From an uncultured Prevotella sp. (GTDB taxonomy: Bacteria > Bacteroidota > Bacteroidia > Bacteroidales > Bacteroidaceae): 64,000 nt of DNA. Shown in pieces: positions 9,215-18,444 of the stretch. The stretch is taken from the NCBI GenBank assembly GCA_946999045.1, contig CAMQBR010000004.1:1-64000 (forward strand). Reading direction: 5' to 3'. The notes beneath the pieces are model-generated. The model saw nothing but the letters and a program-made list of their open reading frames with translations, was not told the origin of the DNA and did no database searches. The first letter of the stretch is position 1; every line of letters starts with the position of its first letter. The translations under genes were made by a program, and so were the position numbers.

Positions 9215-9300
9215 ATGAATAAGTTAACAAGTTTACAAGTACACAAGTTGACAAGTTATCCGCTTTCCTGTTTACAAGTTAATAAGTATACAAGCTCACG
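9215..9300. repeat. Imperfect AAGTTnACAAGTT repeats
   Basis: Just after dnaE, bases 9220-9260 hold several overlapping copies of AAGTTnACAAGTT, followed by diverged copies up to 9297. Similar runs occur at 44092-44150, and shorter ones after pyrH and hemG. No function is evident. Confidence 0.5.
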
Positions 9301-9305
9301 AGGTT

Positions 9306-9349
9306 GCGAGTTGTTTGTTCTCAAATACTGAACTAACAACTCGCTTTTT
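9306..9349 (+). terminator. Rho-independent terminator of dnaE
   Basis: GCGAGTTGTTTGTTC (9306-9320) pairs with GAACTAACAACTCGC (9330-9344), 14 of 15 positions matching, with a 9-nt loop. Five T follow at 9345-9349. Confidence 0.85.
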
Positions 9350-9356
9350 AGTTAAG

Positions 9357-9386
9357 GGGCGGTTCTATAAATTAGCTTTGTAGAAA
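9357..9386 (+). repeat. MITE-like element, copy B (left-end fragment)
   Basis: GGGCGGTTCTATAAATTAGC and the following CTTTGTAGA match the left end of the family. No matching right end was found in the next 250 bp, so this looks like a solo end. The rest of 9390-9620 shows no recognisable feature. Confidence 0.6.
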
Positions 9387-9624
9387 GTAAACTTTGATGC
9401 CTCCACTTTCAACTCCTACTTAAGAAGTTGGTATCTGAGTACACACATTCTTATATGTATTATATGAAATATAGAAACATTTTGTTGGTAACCAATGAGT
9501 TAATTTACAAAACGCCACCAAAAATAGAATAAAAAAAAGATTTTCGACAAGTAAATTAAGAAAAGCAGAAAAACTATCAAGTAATTTTAGGAAAGTACAT
9601 TTCTTATGCCATTATTTATAATAT

Positions 9625-9712
9625 GTTACAATCTCATTGAGTTTGTATTACAATCTCATTGAGTTTGTGTTACAATCTCATTGAGTTTATACCACAAATC
9701 CATAGAGTTTGT
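9625..9712. repeat. Array of four 22-bp repeats (AATCTCATTGAGTTT core)
   Basis: There are three good units of TTACAATCTCATTGAGTTTG and a fourth diverged one (ACAAATCCATAGAGTTTG). They are the reverse complement of the units at 613-700. The array lies upstream of the purH-mreB operon promoter. Confidence 0.8.
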
Positions 9713-9841
9713 TTTTTACTTGATATGGCTAACTATTTCTTTCGAAAAAAAAATGAAACTCATGCCGAATACTTTCGCTGTGTTAAAGTATAAAATAATG
9801 TTTTTTCTACCCTTACATGTTGTCCATTCAATGGTTTTTCG

Positions 9842-9849
9842 TAACTTTG
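9842..9849 (+). promoter_or_regulatory. -7 promoter element for purH-mreB
   Basis: TAACTTTG matches TAnnTTTG and lies 21 bp before the start codon at 9871. GTTG at 9819-9822 is a one-mismatch -33 element with a 19-bp spacer. Confidence 0.55.
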
Positions 9850-9870
9850 TAACCAAATATTCTTAAAGAT

Positions 9871-10464
9871 ATGTCAGGAACAAAACAAATAAAGACTGCC
9901 CTCATCTCTGTATTTCATAAGGATGGGCTTGAGACACTGCTTGCAAAACTTCATAGCGAAGGAGTAAAATTCATGTCAACAGGTGGCACACAACAGTTTA
10001 TAGAGTCGTTAGGCTATCCGTGCCAGCCTGTTGAAAGCGTTACCACATATCCCTCAATATTGGGTGGACGCGTAAAAACGTTACATCCTAAAATATTTGG
10101 AGGAATATTGGCACGACGTGGCAATGAAGGCGATGAACAGCAAGTAAAACAGTATGAAATTCCTGCCATCGATTTAGTGATTGTAGATCTTTATCCGTTT
10201 GAACAAACGGTTGCCAGTGGCGCATCAGCTGCCGATATTATTGAAAAAATAGATATTGGTGGCATCTCTTTGATACGCGCTGGTGCAAAGAATTTTAACG
10301 ATGTGGTAATTGTTCCAAGTAAAGCAGAATATAGTATGCTGCAAAATGTCTTAGATAAGAATGGAGCACAAACAACATTAGAAGAAAGAAAGCAGTTTGC
10401 TGAACGTGCTTTTAGTGTGAGTAGCCATTATGATACCGCTATTCATGCATGGTTTGTAAAGTAA
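9871..10464 (+). CDS. purH: IMP cyclohydrolase (PurH N-terminal domain only)
   Basis: Its 197 residues match the MGS-like IMP cyclohydrolase domain that closes FAICAR to IMP: KTALISVFHKDGLE near the start, STGGT (36-40), and GGRVKTLHPKIFGGIL (65-80), followed by DLVIVDLYPFEQT and IDIGGISLIRAGAKN. The stop comes at the usual domain boundary (SSHYDTAIHAW), so the AICAR formyltransferase half of normal bifunctional PurH (about 510 residues) is absent. No remnant of it is visible before mreB. Either the two activities are encoded separately or the gene is truncated; the clean end favours separate genes. Confidence 0.85.
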   Translation: MSGTKQIKTALISVFHKDGLETLLAKLHSEGVKFMSTGGTQQFIESLGYPCQPVESVTTYPSILGGRVKTLHPKIFGGILARRGNEGDEQQVKQYEIPAIDLVIVDLYPFEQTVASGASAADIIEKIDIGGISLIRAGAKNFNDVVIVPSKAEYSMLQNVLDKNGAQTTLEERKQFAERAFSVSSHYDTAIHAWFVK

Positions 10465-10540
10465 TATAAAAATATAGAATGCCGGCATGTTTTACAGGAA
10501 CAATGCCGATATTTAGGCCTAAATAAAATTAAAAATACAA

Positions 10541-11563
10541 ATGGGATTCTTTTCATTTATCCAAGAAATTGCAATGGATTTGGGAACCGCCAACACCATT
10601 ATTATCAGTGATGATAAGATTGTTGTAGACGAACCCTCTGTTGTTGCGCTCGACCGCCGTACAGATAAAATGATAGCAGTGGGTGAAAAAGCAAAGATGA
10701 TGTACGAAAAAACACACGATAACATTCGTACTATTCGCCCTTTGCGCGATGGCGTAATAGCCGATTTTACGGCTTGTGAGCAAATGATGCGTGGACTTAT
10801 TAAGATGGCTCGCCCAGGTAGACGCTTGTTTTCTACCTCTTTGCGCATGGTTATTGGTGTACCTTCGGGTAGTACTGAGGTAGAATTGCGTGCTGTACGC
10901 GATTCAGCCGAACATGCCGATGGACGTGATGTTTATCTTATCTTCGAACCTATGGCAGCTGCTATTGGTATAGGTATTGATGTAGAAGCCCCCGAAGGAA
11001 ATATGATTGTTGATATTGGTGGTGGTAGCACCGAGATAGCAGTTATCTCTTTAGGTGGTATTGTCTCTAATAACTCTATACGTACGGCTGGTGACGACTT
11101 GACAGCTGATATACAGGAATATATGAGTCGCCAACACAATGTAAAGGTAAGTGAGCGTATGGCAGAGCGTATCAAGATACATGTAGGTTCTGCACTTACC
11201 GATTTAGGCGATGAGGCACCAGAAGACTATATTGTACGTGGTCCTAATCGTATTACAGCATTACCAATGGAGGTACCAGTATGCTATCAAGAAATAGCTC
11301 ATTGCCTAGATAAAACCGTGGCTAAGATAGAAAATGCAGTTCTCTCTGCATTGGAGTCGACCCCTCCTGAATTGTATGCCGACATTGTACAGAATGGTAT
11401 TTACCTAAGTGGTGGTGGTGCTTTATTACGAGGAATTGACAAGCGATTAACCGATAAGATAAGCATTCCGTTCCACATTGCCGAAGACCCTTTACACAGT
11501 GTAGCTAAGGGGGCAGGTATAGCTCTGAAGAATGTAGATCGCTTCTCGTTCTTGATGAGATAA
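10541..11563 (+). CDS. mreB: Rod-shape-determining actin homologue MreB
   Basis: This cytoplasmic actin-like ATPase polymerises at the membrane and directs lateral wall synthesis. It has the phosphate 1 motif (MDLGTANTII, about residues 10-19), the phosphate 2 motif (VDIGGGSTEIAVISLGG) and the adenosine motif (NGIYLSGGGALLRGID). The length of 340 is typical. It is the first of five shape and wall genes (mreB, mreC, mreD, mrdA, rodA) and follows the IMP cyclohydrolase by 76 bp, an order also known from Bacteroides. Confidence 0.97.
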   Translation: MGFFSFIQEIAMDLGTANTIIISDDKIVVDEPSVVALDRRTDKMIAVGEKAKMMYEKTHDNIRTIRPLRDGVIADFTACEQMMRGLIKMARPGRRLFSTSLRMVIGVPSGSTEVELRAVRDSAEHADGRDVYLIFEPMAAAIGIGIDVEAPEGNMIVDIGGGSTEIAVISLGGIVSNNSIRTAGDDLTADIQEYMSRQHNVKVSERMAERIKIHVGSALTDLGDEAPEDYIVRGPNRITALPMEVPVCYQEIAHCLDKTVAKIENAVLSALESTPPELYADIVQNGIYLSGGGALLRGIDKRLTDKISIPFHIAEDPLHSVAKGAGIALKNVDRFSFLMR

Positions 11564-11606
11564 AAATAGCCAGATATTCAATTTGGTTGCCCGACAACGT
11601 TGAAAT

Positions 11607-11683
11607 AAAAGTTCTATTGGTTGCCTTTCTTTGAATGATAGTATCTTTAATTAAGGAAGAAAAGTGGCAACTAATAGAATTTT
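11607..11683. repeat. Imperfect long hairpin between mreB and mreC
   Basis: TTCTATTGGTTGCCTTTCTT (within 11607-11631) is complementary to AAGAAAAGTGGCAACTAATAGAA (11657-11679, with small mismatches). The 254-bp gap between mreB and mreC also has a second small stem, GTGGCA...TGCCAC (about 11700-11718). No T-run follows, so it is more like an mRNA-processing or attenuation hairpin, or an old mobile repeat, than a terminator. Confidence 0.5.
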
Positions 11684-11816
11684 GATATATATAAAAAGGT
11701 GGCAATTCATAAATGCCACTACAACTAAAGTTACGATAATGGGGTAATGCTGTTAATAAGTATTTATACCTCATTTACAATAATGTTATTGATAACACGA
11801 AAAAACAATTGTATGT

Positions 11817-12677
11817 ATGCGGAATCTCATTGAGTTTCTGTCTCGGCACAACCATTGGCTTGTTTTTGTGTTGCTGGAAGTAATAAGTCTTACACTACTG
11901 TTTAGATATAATAGTTATCAAAATAGTGTTTGGTTCTCTTCAGCCAACTCTGTTGTGGGGAAAATTTATGAATGGAATGCTCAGTTAGACCATTTCTTCT
12001 CGTTGACAGCTGTCAATCAAGAGTTAACAGCACGCAATTTGGCTTTAGAGCAGCAGTTGCACAGTATGTCGGAAAAGTTAACCGATATTACTAAAGATTC
12101 TGCTTACGTCAAGGATACCCTCATAACCAAACCTCTGGATGGTATAAAATTGATACCAGCCAAGGTAGTGGGCAACTCTATTAACGAGTTTAATAATCTT
12201 ATAACCATTAATAAAGGTTATAAAGATGGGGTTCATACAGATATGGGTGTGGTATGTGGTACAGGTGTAGTAGGTATAGTATACTTGGTTTCAGCCCACT
12301 ACTCGGTAGTGATACCCTTGCTCAATGAGAAATCTAATGTAAGCTGTAAAATACAAAACAGAGATTACTTTGGTTATCTAAAATGGCAAGGCGGTGCTAC
12401 AGATATAGCCTTTTTGGACGATATACCTCGCCATGCTCGTTTCAAGTTGTATGATAAAATAGTAACCAGTGGTTATTCTGCAGTTTTTCCTCCTGGTATT
12501 TTAGTAGGAAAAATTTTGCATGTATATAACTCTGCCGATGGTGTTTCTTTTAGATTGTGCGTAGAGCTATCTACCAATTTTAGTACCCTGCGCGATGTGC
12601 TGGTAGTAGATAACCGACCTATGCAGGAACGTATTAACCTGATGCGAGCTGCAACAGACTCGTTAGAAGTAAAGTAA
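11817..12677 (+). CDS. mreC: Rod-shape-determining protein MreC
   Basis: This inner-membrane-anchored periplasmic scaffold links MreB to PBP2. It has an N-terminal hydrophobic helix (about residues 14-32), a coiled coil (about 60-95) and a beta-rich C-terminal domain with VVGNSINEFNNLITINKGYK and PPGILVGKI segments typical of MreC. The length of 286 is normal. It is separated from mreB by 253 bp and from mreD by 21 bp. The first codons contain a 15-bp match to the 22-bp repeat core seen elsewhere in the window. Confidence 0.92.
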   Translation: MRNLIEFLSRHNHWLVFVLLEVISLTLLFRYNSYQNSVWFSSANSVVGKIYEWNAQLDHFFSLTAVNQELTARNLALEQQLHSMSEKLTDITKDSAYVKDTLITKPLDGIKLIPAKVVGNSINEFNNLITINKGYKDGVHTDMGVVCGTGVVGIVYLVSAHYSVVIPLLNEKSNVSCKIQNRDYFGYLKWQGGATDIAFLDDIPRHARFKLYDKIVTSGYSAVFPPGILVGKILHVYNSADGVSFRLCVELSTNFSTLRDVLVVDNRPMQERINLMRAATDSLEVK

Positions 12678-12698
12678 AGAAGTAAGGAGTAATAAGAT

Positions 12699-13199
12699 AT
12701 GGGTATTGATTTGTTAAAAGGCTTAGCATTATACATTGTACTGCTATTGGTGCAAGTATTGGTGTTTAATCATATACATCTCTTTGGATGCGCTACTCCC
12801 TTGTTGTATATTTACATTATGTTGCTATTTCGTAGAAACTCTCCTAAGTGGCTTATCTTGGTATGTGGTTTTTTATCAGGATTGTTAATAGACATATTTT
12901 CTAATACACCAGGCTTGGCTTCGGCAAGTATGGTATTGGTAGGTTTGTTGCAACCCTACATCTTAGTATTGTTTTTGCCTCGAGATAGTGCCGAAGACTT
13001 ACTACCCTCTATGCACAGTTTGGGCACAGGTGCTTTTATAAGTTATGCAGCTATATTGGTATTTGTATTTTGCCTTACATTTTTTTCGCTCGAAACATTC
13101 AATTTTTTTAATTGGTTGCAGTGGCTTATGAGCGTAGTGGGCAGTTCTATTCTCACGTTTATACTTCTTATTACAGTAGAAAATATGCGCAGAGATTAA
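12699..13199 (+). CDS. mreD: Rod-shape-determining membrane protein MreD
   Basis: This 166-residue protein is almost wholly hydrophobic, with five or six membrane helices. Its position between mreC and the class B PBP is that of MreD. Segments such as GFLSGLLIDIFSNTPG match the family's conserved glycine/aspartate loop. MreD is required with MreB and MreC for the elongasome. It ends 44 bp before mrdA. Confidence 0.88.
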   Translation: MGIDLLKGLALYIVLLLVQVLVFNHIHLFGCATPLLYIYIMLLFRRNSPKWLILVCGFLSGLLIDIFSNTPGLASASMVLVGLLQPYILVLFLPRDSAEDLLPSMHSLGTGAFISYAAILVFVFCLTFFSLETFNFFNWLQWLMSVVGSSILTFILLITVENMRRD

Positions 13200-13243
13200 C
13201 GTTTTGTGCTTATTTGTTGTGTAATGTTTTTGACAGTGAATAA

Positions 13244-15094
13244 ATGACAGATTATAATCTTGAAAATAGAAGATATGTTATTGCAGGTATCGCCATTGCT
13301 ATAGTATTGGTGTATACTATTCGTTTGTTTACATTACAGCTGCTGAGTGATGATTATAAGAAGAATGCAGACAGTAATGCTTTTCTAAAAAAAATAGAAT
13401 TTCCTTCGCGAGGAATTATTACCGATCGTACAGGTAAGTTGTTGGTTTATAATCAACCAGCATACGATATTATGGTAGTAATGAACGAGCAAAAGGGCAG
13501 AATAGATACATTAGAGTTTTGCGAGGCTTTGGGTATAACAAAGGATTTTTACAAGCATCGCATGGATGAAATAAAAGACAGAACAAAGAACCCTGGGTAT
13601 TCAAGGTTTACACAACAACTGTTTATGAGTCAGTTAGATGATAAAGACTACAGTGTGTTTCATGAAAAAATGTATCGTTTCCCAGGATTTTATGTTCAGA
13701 AACGAACCATCCGACAGTATCGCTACCCATACGCAGCGCATGTGTTAGGTGATGTAGGAGAGGTTTCGCCCAGCGATATAGAGGATGATGACTATTATCA
13801 ACCTGGTGATTATATAGGAAAATTGGGTGTTGAACACTCATACGAAAAACAGTTAAGGGGAGAAAAAGGAGTACAGATATTGTTGCGTGATGTACATGGA
13901 AAAGTTATAGGAAGCTATCAGCATGGCGAATTAGATAGGCGTCCTGTACCAGGAAGAAATCTTACGCTCTCTATAGATTTGAATTTGCAAGCCTTGGGTG
14001 AACGCTTACTACAAGGAAAAATTGGCAGTATTGTTGCTATAGAACCTTCAACGGGCGAAGTGTTGTGCATGGTATCAAGTCCTACATACGACCCACGTAG
14101 CATGGTAGGTAAGCAGAGAGGTAAAAACCATAAAGCATTACAGCGCAACGTATGGAAGCCATTACTCAACCGTAGTATCATGGGGCAATATCCTCCTGGC
14201 TCTACATTTAAAACGACACAGGCTCTTACATATCTATCAGAAGGTATCATTTCTCCTTCTACTTCGTTTCCTTGTCATCATGGTTTCTCTTATAAAGGTT
14301 TGCATGTAGGTTGCCACGGCCATGCTTCTCCATTGGCATTGATACCAGCTATCAGCACTTCGTGTAATGCTTATTTCTGTTGGGGCTTATATTATATGAT
14401 GGGAAATCGTAAAAAATATAAGACCGTAGAAGATGCAATGAATACATGGCGCGACTATATGGTGAGCATGGGATTTGGATATAAGTTGGGTATTGACCTT
14501 CCTGGTGAGAAGAGAGGCTTGATACCTAATGCTGAATTTTATGACAACGCTTATCATGGTTCATGGAATGGATTGACTATTATCAGTATAGCTATTGGCC
14601 AAGGTGAGGTAAACCTTACACCTTTGCAGATAGCTAACTTGGCCGCTACCATTGCTAATAGAGGTTATTACTATGTACCTCATGTTGTAAAGAAAGTGCA
14701 GGGACAGCCCCTTGATACTTTGTTTAGACATCGACATTATACAAAAGCAAGTAGGAGAGCATACAATTATGTCGTAGCTGGAATGCGGTCGGCAGTGGTA
14801 CGTGGTACGTGTCGTTCGGCTAATCGTGGCGATTATGTTGTGTGTGGTAAAACAGGTACGGCACAAAATAGAGGACAAGACCACTCTGTGTTTATGGGTT
14901 TTGCTCCGATGAATAACCCTAAAATAGCAATAGCTGTGTATGTAGAAAACGGAGGATTTGGTGCAGAATATGGTGTTCCTATTGGTGCTTTGATGATGGA
15001 ACAGTATATTAAAGGTAAACTCTCGCCTGCATCAGAGGCTAAAGCTAAAATGTTTCAAAATAGACGTATAGCATATGGTAAGAGAAACCGATAA
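13244..15094 (+). CDS. mrdA: Penicillin-binding protein 2 (elongation transpeptidase)
   Basis: This class B PBP cross-links peptidoglycan during cylindrical growth. It has one membrane helix (about residues 11-30), a PBP dimerisation domain, and a transpeptidase domain with all three active-site motifs: STFK at 320-323 (nucleophile Ser320), SCN at 373-375 and KTG at 536-538. The length of 616 is normal. Its last 20 bp overlap the start of rodA, so the transpeptidase and its SEDS glycosyltransferase partner are translationally coupled. Confidence 0.95.
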   Translation: MTDYNLENRRYVIAGIAIAIVLVYTIRLFTLQLLSDDYKKNADSNAFLKKIEFPSRGIITDRTGKLLVYNQPAYDIMVVMNEQKGRIDTLEFCEALGITKDFYKHRMDEIKDRTKNPGYSRFTQQLFMSQLDDKDYSVFHEKMYRFPGFYVQKRTIRQYRYPYAAHVLGDVGEVSPSDIEDDDYYQPGDYIGKLGVEHSYEKQLRGEKGVQILLRDVHGKVIGSYQHGELDRRPVPGRNLTLSIDLNLQALGERLLQGKIGSIVAIEPSTGEVLCMVSSPTYDPRSMVGKQRGKNHKALQRNVWKPLLNRSIMGQYPPGSTFKTTQALTYLSEGIISPSTSFPCHHGFSYKGLHVGCHGHASPLALIPAISTSCNAYFCWGLYYMMGNRKKYKTVEDAMNTWRDYMVSMGFGYKLGIDLPGEKRGLIPNAEFYDNAYHGSWNGLTIISIAIGQGEVNLTPLQIANLAATIANRGYYYVPHVVKKVQGQPLDTLFRHRHYTKASRRAYNYVVAGMRSAVVRGTCRSANRGDYVVCGKTGTAQNRGQDHSVFMGFAPMNNPKIAIAVYVENGGFGAEYGVPIGALMMEQYIKGKLSPASEAKAKMFQNRRIAYGKRNR

Positions 15095-16544
15095 ACCATC
15101 TGGCGTATTTCGTTCATTAGATTGGTGGACAATTGCTATATATATTGCGCTACTCTCATTTGGGTGGCTCAGTGTTTGTGGTGCCAGTTTTTCATTTGAA
15201 GACCCTAATATTTTTAGTTTAGATACACGTTCGGGTATGCAAATTATTTGGATAGGCTCTTCTATCTTCTTGGGGTTTGTGCTTTTAATGTTAGACGATC
15301 GCTATTACGATATGTTTGCTTACATCGTATATGCCTTTATGTTGGTGCTATTGTTTGCTACAATCTTTAATCCACACGAGATAAAAGGTTCTCGATCGTG
15401 GTTGGTATTAGGACCATTACGACTACAACCTGCCGAGTTTGCCAAGTTTGCAACAGCATTGGCTGTAGGAAAATTTATGAGCAGATACGGCTTTAATATT
15501 CATAAGTGGAAAGATTTTGCTTACTCTTTGAGTATAGTTCTGTTGCCAATGCTCTTTATTGTAGCACAGAAAGAAACGGGGTCGGCATTGGTTTATCTTT
15601 CATTTTTTTTAATGTTTTATAGAGAAGGAATGCCTGGTAGTGTACTCTTTACAGGCGTAGCCATGATTATTTATTTTGTGGTTGGCATCAAATACGAGCA
15701 TATAGAACTGCTTACGCTACCCATATCGGTTGGAAAATTTGTGGTATTGTTGTTGGTGCAAATCTTCTCAACGTCTATGGTATACGTGTATTGTAAGGAT
15801 AAGAAACAAAGTAGGTGGCTTCTTCTTATTTGTTTGGGCACAACATTATTAGCCTTTTTGTTTGCTAAATTCGTTATTCCGTTCAATATTGTCTGGGTAC
15901 AACTCATTGTATCTTTCATATTGATAGCATACCTTATATATTGTTGGCTATCAGGTAAGTATAAAAATTATCTATACATAGCATTGTTCTCTATTGGCTC
16001 TATTTTCTTTTTCTATTCTGCCGATTATGTATTAAATAATGTAATGGAGCCTCACCAGCGTGTGCGCATCACTGTATTGCTCGGCTTAGAAGAAGATATT
16101 GCAGGTGTGGGATACAATGTACACCAAAGTGAAATTGCTATTGGGGCTGGCGGATTGAAAGGAAAAGGCTTTTTAAATGGAACACAAACCAAGTTGAAGT
16201 TTGTGCCAGAGCAAGATACAGACTTTATTTTTTGCACGGTAGGAGAAGAAGAAGGCTTTATAGGCTCGGCAGGAGTATTGCTCTTGTTCTTAGCTCTTAT
16301 CATCAGATTGCTAATCATGGCAGAGCGACAACCCTTTGTATTTGGACGAATTTATGGTTATTGTGTGGCAAGTATCTTCTTATTTCATGTATTTATCAAT
16401 GTGGGAATGGTGCTCGGTTTAACGCCTGTTATTGGTATTCCGTTACCCTTCTTCAGCTATGGTGGATCCTCGCTGTGGGGCTTTACCATCCTGCTGTTTA
16501 TCTTTTTAAGGATAGATGCAGCTCGAAACTTAGTTCACACTTAA
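15075..16544 (+). CDS. rodA: RodA, SEDS-family peptidoglycan glycosyltransferase
   Basis: This multispanning SEDS protein polymerises lipid II together with PBP2. Conserved segments are GSRSWLVLGPLRLQPAEFAK (about residues 109-128), AQKETGSALVYLS with the family's glutamate, a long central loop, and GLTPVIGIPLPFFSYGGSS near the C-terminus. At 489 residues it is longer than the E. coli protein (370) because of extra sequence between the middle helices, which is usual in Bacteroidetes. It overlaps mrdA by 20 bp. Confidence 0.95.
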   Translation: MVRETDKPSGVFRSLDWWTIAIYIALLSFGWLSVCGASFSFEDPNIFSLDTRSGMQIIWIGSSIFLGFVLLMLDDRYYDMFAYIVYAFMLVLLFATIFNPHEIKGSRSWLVLGPLRLQPAEFAKFATALAVGKFMSRYGFNIHKWKDFAYSLSIVLLPMLFIVAQKETGSALVYLSFFLMFYREGMPGSVLFTGVAMIIYFVVGIKYEHIELLTLPISVGKFVVLLLVQIFSTSMVYVYCKDKKQSRWLLLICLGTTLLAFLFAKFVIPFNIVWVQLIVSFILIAYLIYCWLSGKYKNYLYIALFSIGSIFFFYSADYVLNNVMEPHQRVRITVLLGLEEDIAGVGYNVHQSEIAIGAGGLKGKGFLNGTQTKLKFVPEQDTDFIFCTVGEEEGFIGSAGVLLLFLALIIRLLIMAERQPFVFGRIYGYCVASIFLFHVFINVGMVLGLTPVIGIPLPFFSYGGSSLWGFTILLFIFLRIDAARNLVHT

Positions 16545-16604
16545 CATTGTTTCTCATAGATTACGCAAATGCCGCAGATTTGTATATTTGTTTTAAAGGT
16601 ATAT

Positions 16605-16796
16605 GGCTGGTTCTATAAATTAGCGTGTTAGATTTTTAGACTTATATTTTGAACCGAAAAATAGTGCGAGCAGAATACTATTAAGCCTTTTTTAATAGTA
16701 GAGGTGTAGCCCGCTTTCTGTAAAAAGGAGCCAAAAGCTAAAAAGTATTTTACAAAATTTACTCACAAAAATACGGTGGTAATTTATAGAACCAGC
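16605..16796 (+). repeat. MITE-like element, copy C
   Basis: The element runs from GGCTGGTTCTATAAATTAGC to GGTAATTTATAGAACCAGC. Internal sequence (GTGCGAGC..AATACTATTAAG, GCCCGCTTTCTGTAAAAAGGAGCCAAAAG) matches copies D, E and H. It lies between convergent rodA and the alpha-galactosidase gene, ending 8 bp from the latter's stop. Confidence 0.85.
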
Positions 16797-16803
16797 TTAT
16801 ATT

Positions 16804-18327
16804 TTATTTGGCTGTGCAGGATAATCTAAAAACTTGTGTGGCATGACTACGAACCGTAATAGGGAGCTGTCCCTTTATTTTTCTGGGGAGTAGCTTACTA
16901 TTCCAAAGGTCTTTTACACGATACAGCTTGGCTATACTGAGGGCAGGTATCTTGGAAAAGTCAAATGTAAAACTCTTTGTAGTATCTGTCATATTGGTTA
17001 CAGATATAGCTACATCGCCGTTTTCACAGTCTTTTGCAAACACTATCATGTTGTTATCTTCTGATATTAAATCAGCTTGTTGTCCCATAGAGTCTTGATT
17101 TAATGCAATTAAGTCCTTATTGGTTAGTATCTTGTAGTCATCCTCAGTGAGCGTATTGCTTCTCGGATCAAAGGATAATGCCATAGGTGAAGACCACATA
17201 CACCATAAAGCAAACTGAGTTCTATATTCGTCTTGTGTCATGCCTGCACCTTTTCCGCCACACAAATCGCTGGACGATTTACCCGTTCCGTGTAGGCCTG
17301 TGCAAAGCATATCGGCATCATTAAACCTATTAACCCCTTGATAGGCAGCATGCTTCTTCATATCTCTAATGCTTTGTACCACACCAATGCCACCAGGTTT
17401 GCCTGTCCAGCAGTCTCTTACATCGTGAGAAACACGCCAACAACGTCCTCCTGCTTCGGCTCCCCATTTCCATGGTTGTCTATCTCCCCACTCACAAATG
17501 TACAAGGTAGTGCCATATCCAGCTGCTTTTATAGCATCACTCAACTTCTTATAACGCATTTTAGCCGTCTGTTTATCTGTGGGAGCATTGCAATAATCGC
17601 ATTTTACAATATCTACTTTCCAGTTGGCATAGGCTTTGGCATCAACGGTTTCGTAATTATAAGAGCCAAAAGCTCCAGCGCAAGTATGCTCTGCAACATC
17701 GGTATATAATCCAAATTTCATGCCCTCACTATGCACGTAAGCAGCAATAGGAGCTATTCCATGTGGAAACCGTGTGTTGTCAGCTCGTGGTGTTCCGTCT
17801 GCATTTCTGCTTTTGGCGTGCCACCAATCGTCTAGCATAATGTAGTTCCATCCACATTGATACAAGCCTTTGTCCTTAAAAAGTTTTACGGTTTGCTTTA
17901 CAATATCTTCCGAAACATCAGCTTCTACCGAGTTCCACGATAGCCAACCCATGAAGGGGGTAGGCAGTTGCAAGTGTTTTGAAACGGTAAGTGTAACATT
18001 CTCTGTGGAAATGTGGCCTGCATAGTTCATCTTTATTTGATAAGTATAGATACCCTCTTTACGTATTTTTCCTACAACGATATTTCTTTTTTCATACCAT
18101 TTTAATCCTTTAGGAAGATGGCTCACTGTTATCTTTGCCGTAGGAATTGAGCATTTTACCTTTTGCATAAACCGAATGTTAGGTAATGAGTATACCGTTT
18201 TTGCACAATCCAACGTGGCTTGTTTTGTTTCTACGCTTGCTGTTAATGACTTATTACTTGGCTTTGCAAATAGAAAATTAAATGCTGATGCCCATAAAAT
18301 AAGGATGGTTAATAAGATTTTGTTCAT
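16804..18327 (-). CDS. Secreted alpha-galactosidase, glycoside hydrolase family 27
   Basis: This enzyme is predicted to release terminal alpha-linked galactose from oligosaccharides or glycans. A signal peptide (about residues 1-21) is followed by a small beta domain (25-120) of the putative-Ig type. The GH27 barrel then starts at PTPFMGWLSWNS. The nucleophile is Asp244 in VKCDYC and the acid/base is probably Asp302 in WRVSHDVRDCW. A beta-sandwich ends the protein at residue 507. It stands alone, not in a SusCD-type locus, so its natural substrate is not indicated by context. Confidence 0.92.
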   Translation of the reverse strand: MNKILLTILILWASAFNFLFAKPSNKSLTASVETKQATLDCAKTVYSLPNIRFMQKVKCSIPTAKITVSHLPKGLKWYEKRNIVVGKIRKEGIYTYQIKMNYAGHISTENVTLTVSKHLQLPTPFMGWLSWNSVEADVSEDIVKQTVKLFKDKGLYQCGWNYIMLDDWWHAKSRNADGTPRADNTRFPHGIAPIAAYVHSEGMKFGLYTDVAEHTCAGAFGSYNYETVDAKAYANWKVDIVKCDYCNAPTDKQTAKMRYKKLSDAIKAAGYGTTLYICEWGDRQPWKWGAEAGGRCWRVSHDVRDCWTGKPGGIGVVQSIRDMKKHAAYQGVNRFNDADMLCTGLHGTGKSSSDLCGGKGAGMTQDEYRTQFALWCMWSSPMALSFDPRSNTLTEDDYKILTNKDLIALNQDSMGQQADLISEDNNMIVFAKDCENGDVAISVTNMTDTTKSFTFDFSKIPALSIAKLYRVKDLWNSKLLPRKIKGQLPITVRSHATQVFRLSCTAK

Positions 18328-18444
18328 TAGTTAGTAGTTGTTTTTATTGGCATGAGCGCACTATTTATGCGTTAGCCAAGTTAATATTGTGTATAGATTG
18401 ACACGCTAGTGTGTGTCCTTACTATCTTTTTTTTTTGCTATACA

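Noticed and set aside
9681..9866. 61-codon open frame before purH
   Set aside because: It starts inside the 22-bp repeat array, runs over the promoter of purH, and has no protein-like pattern.
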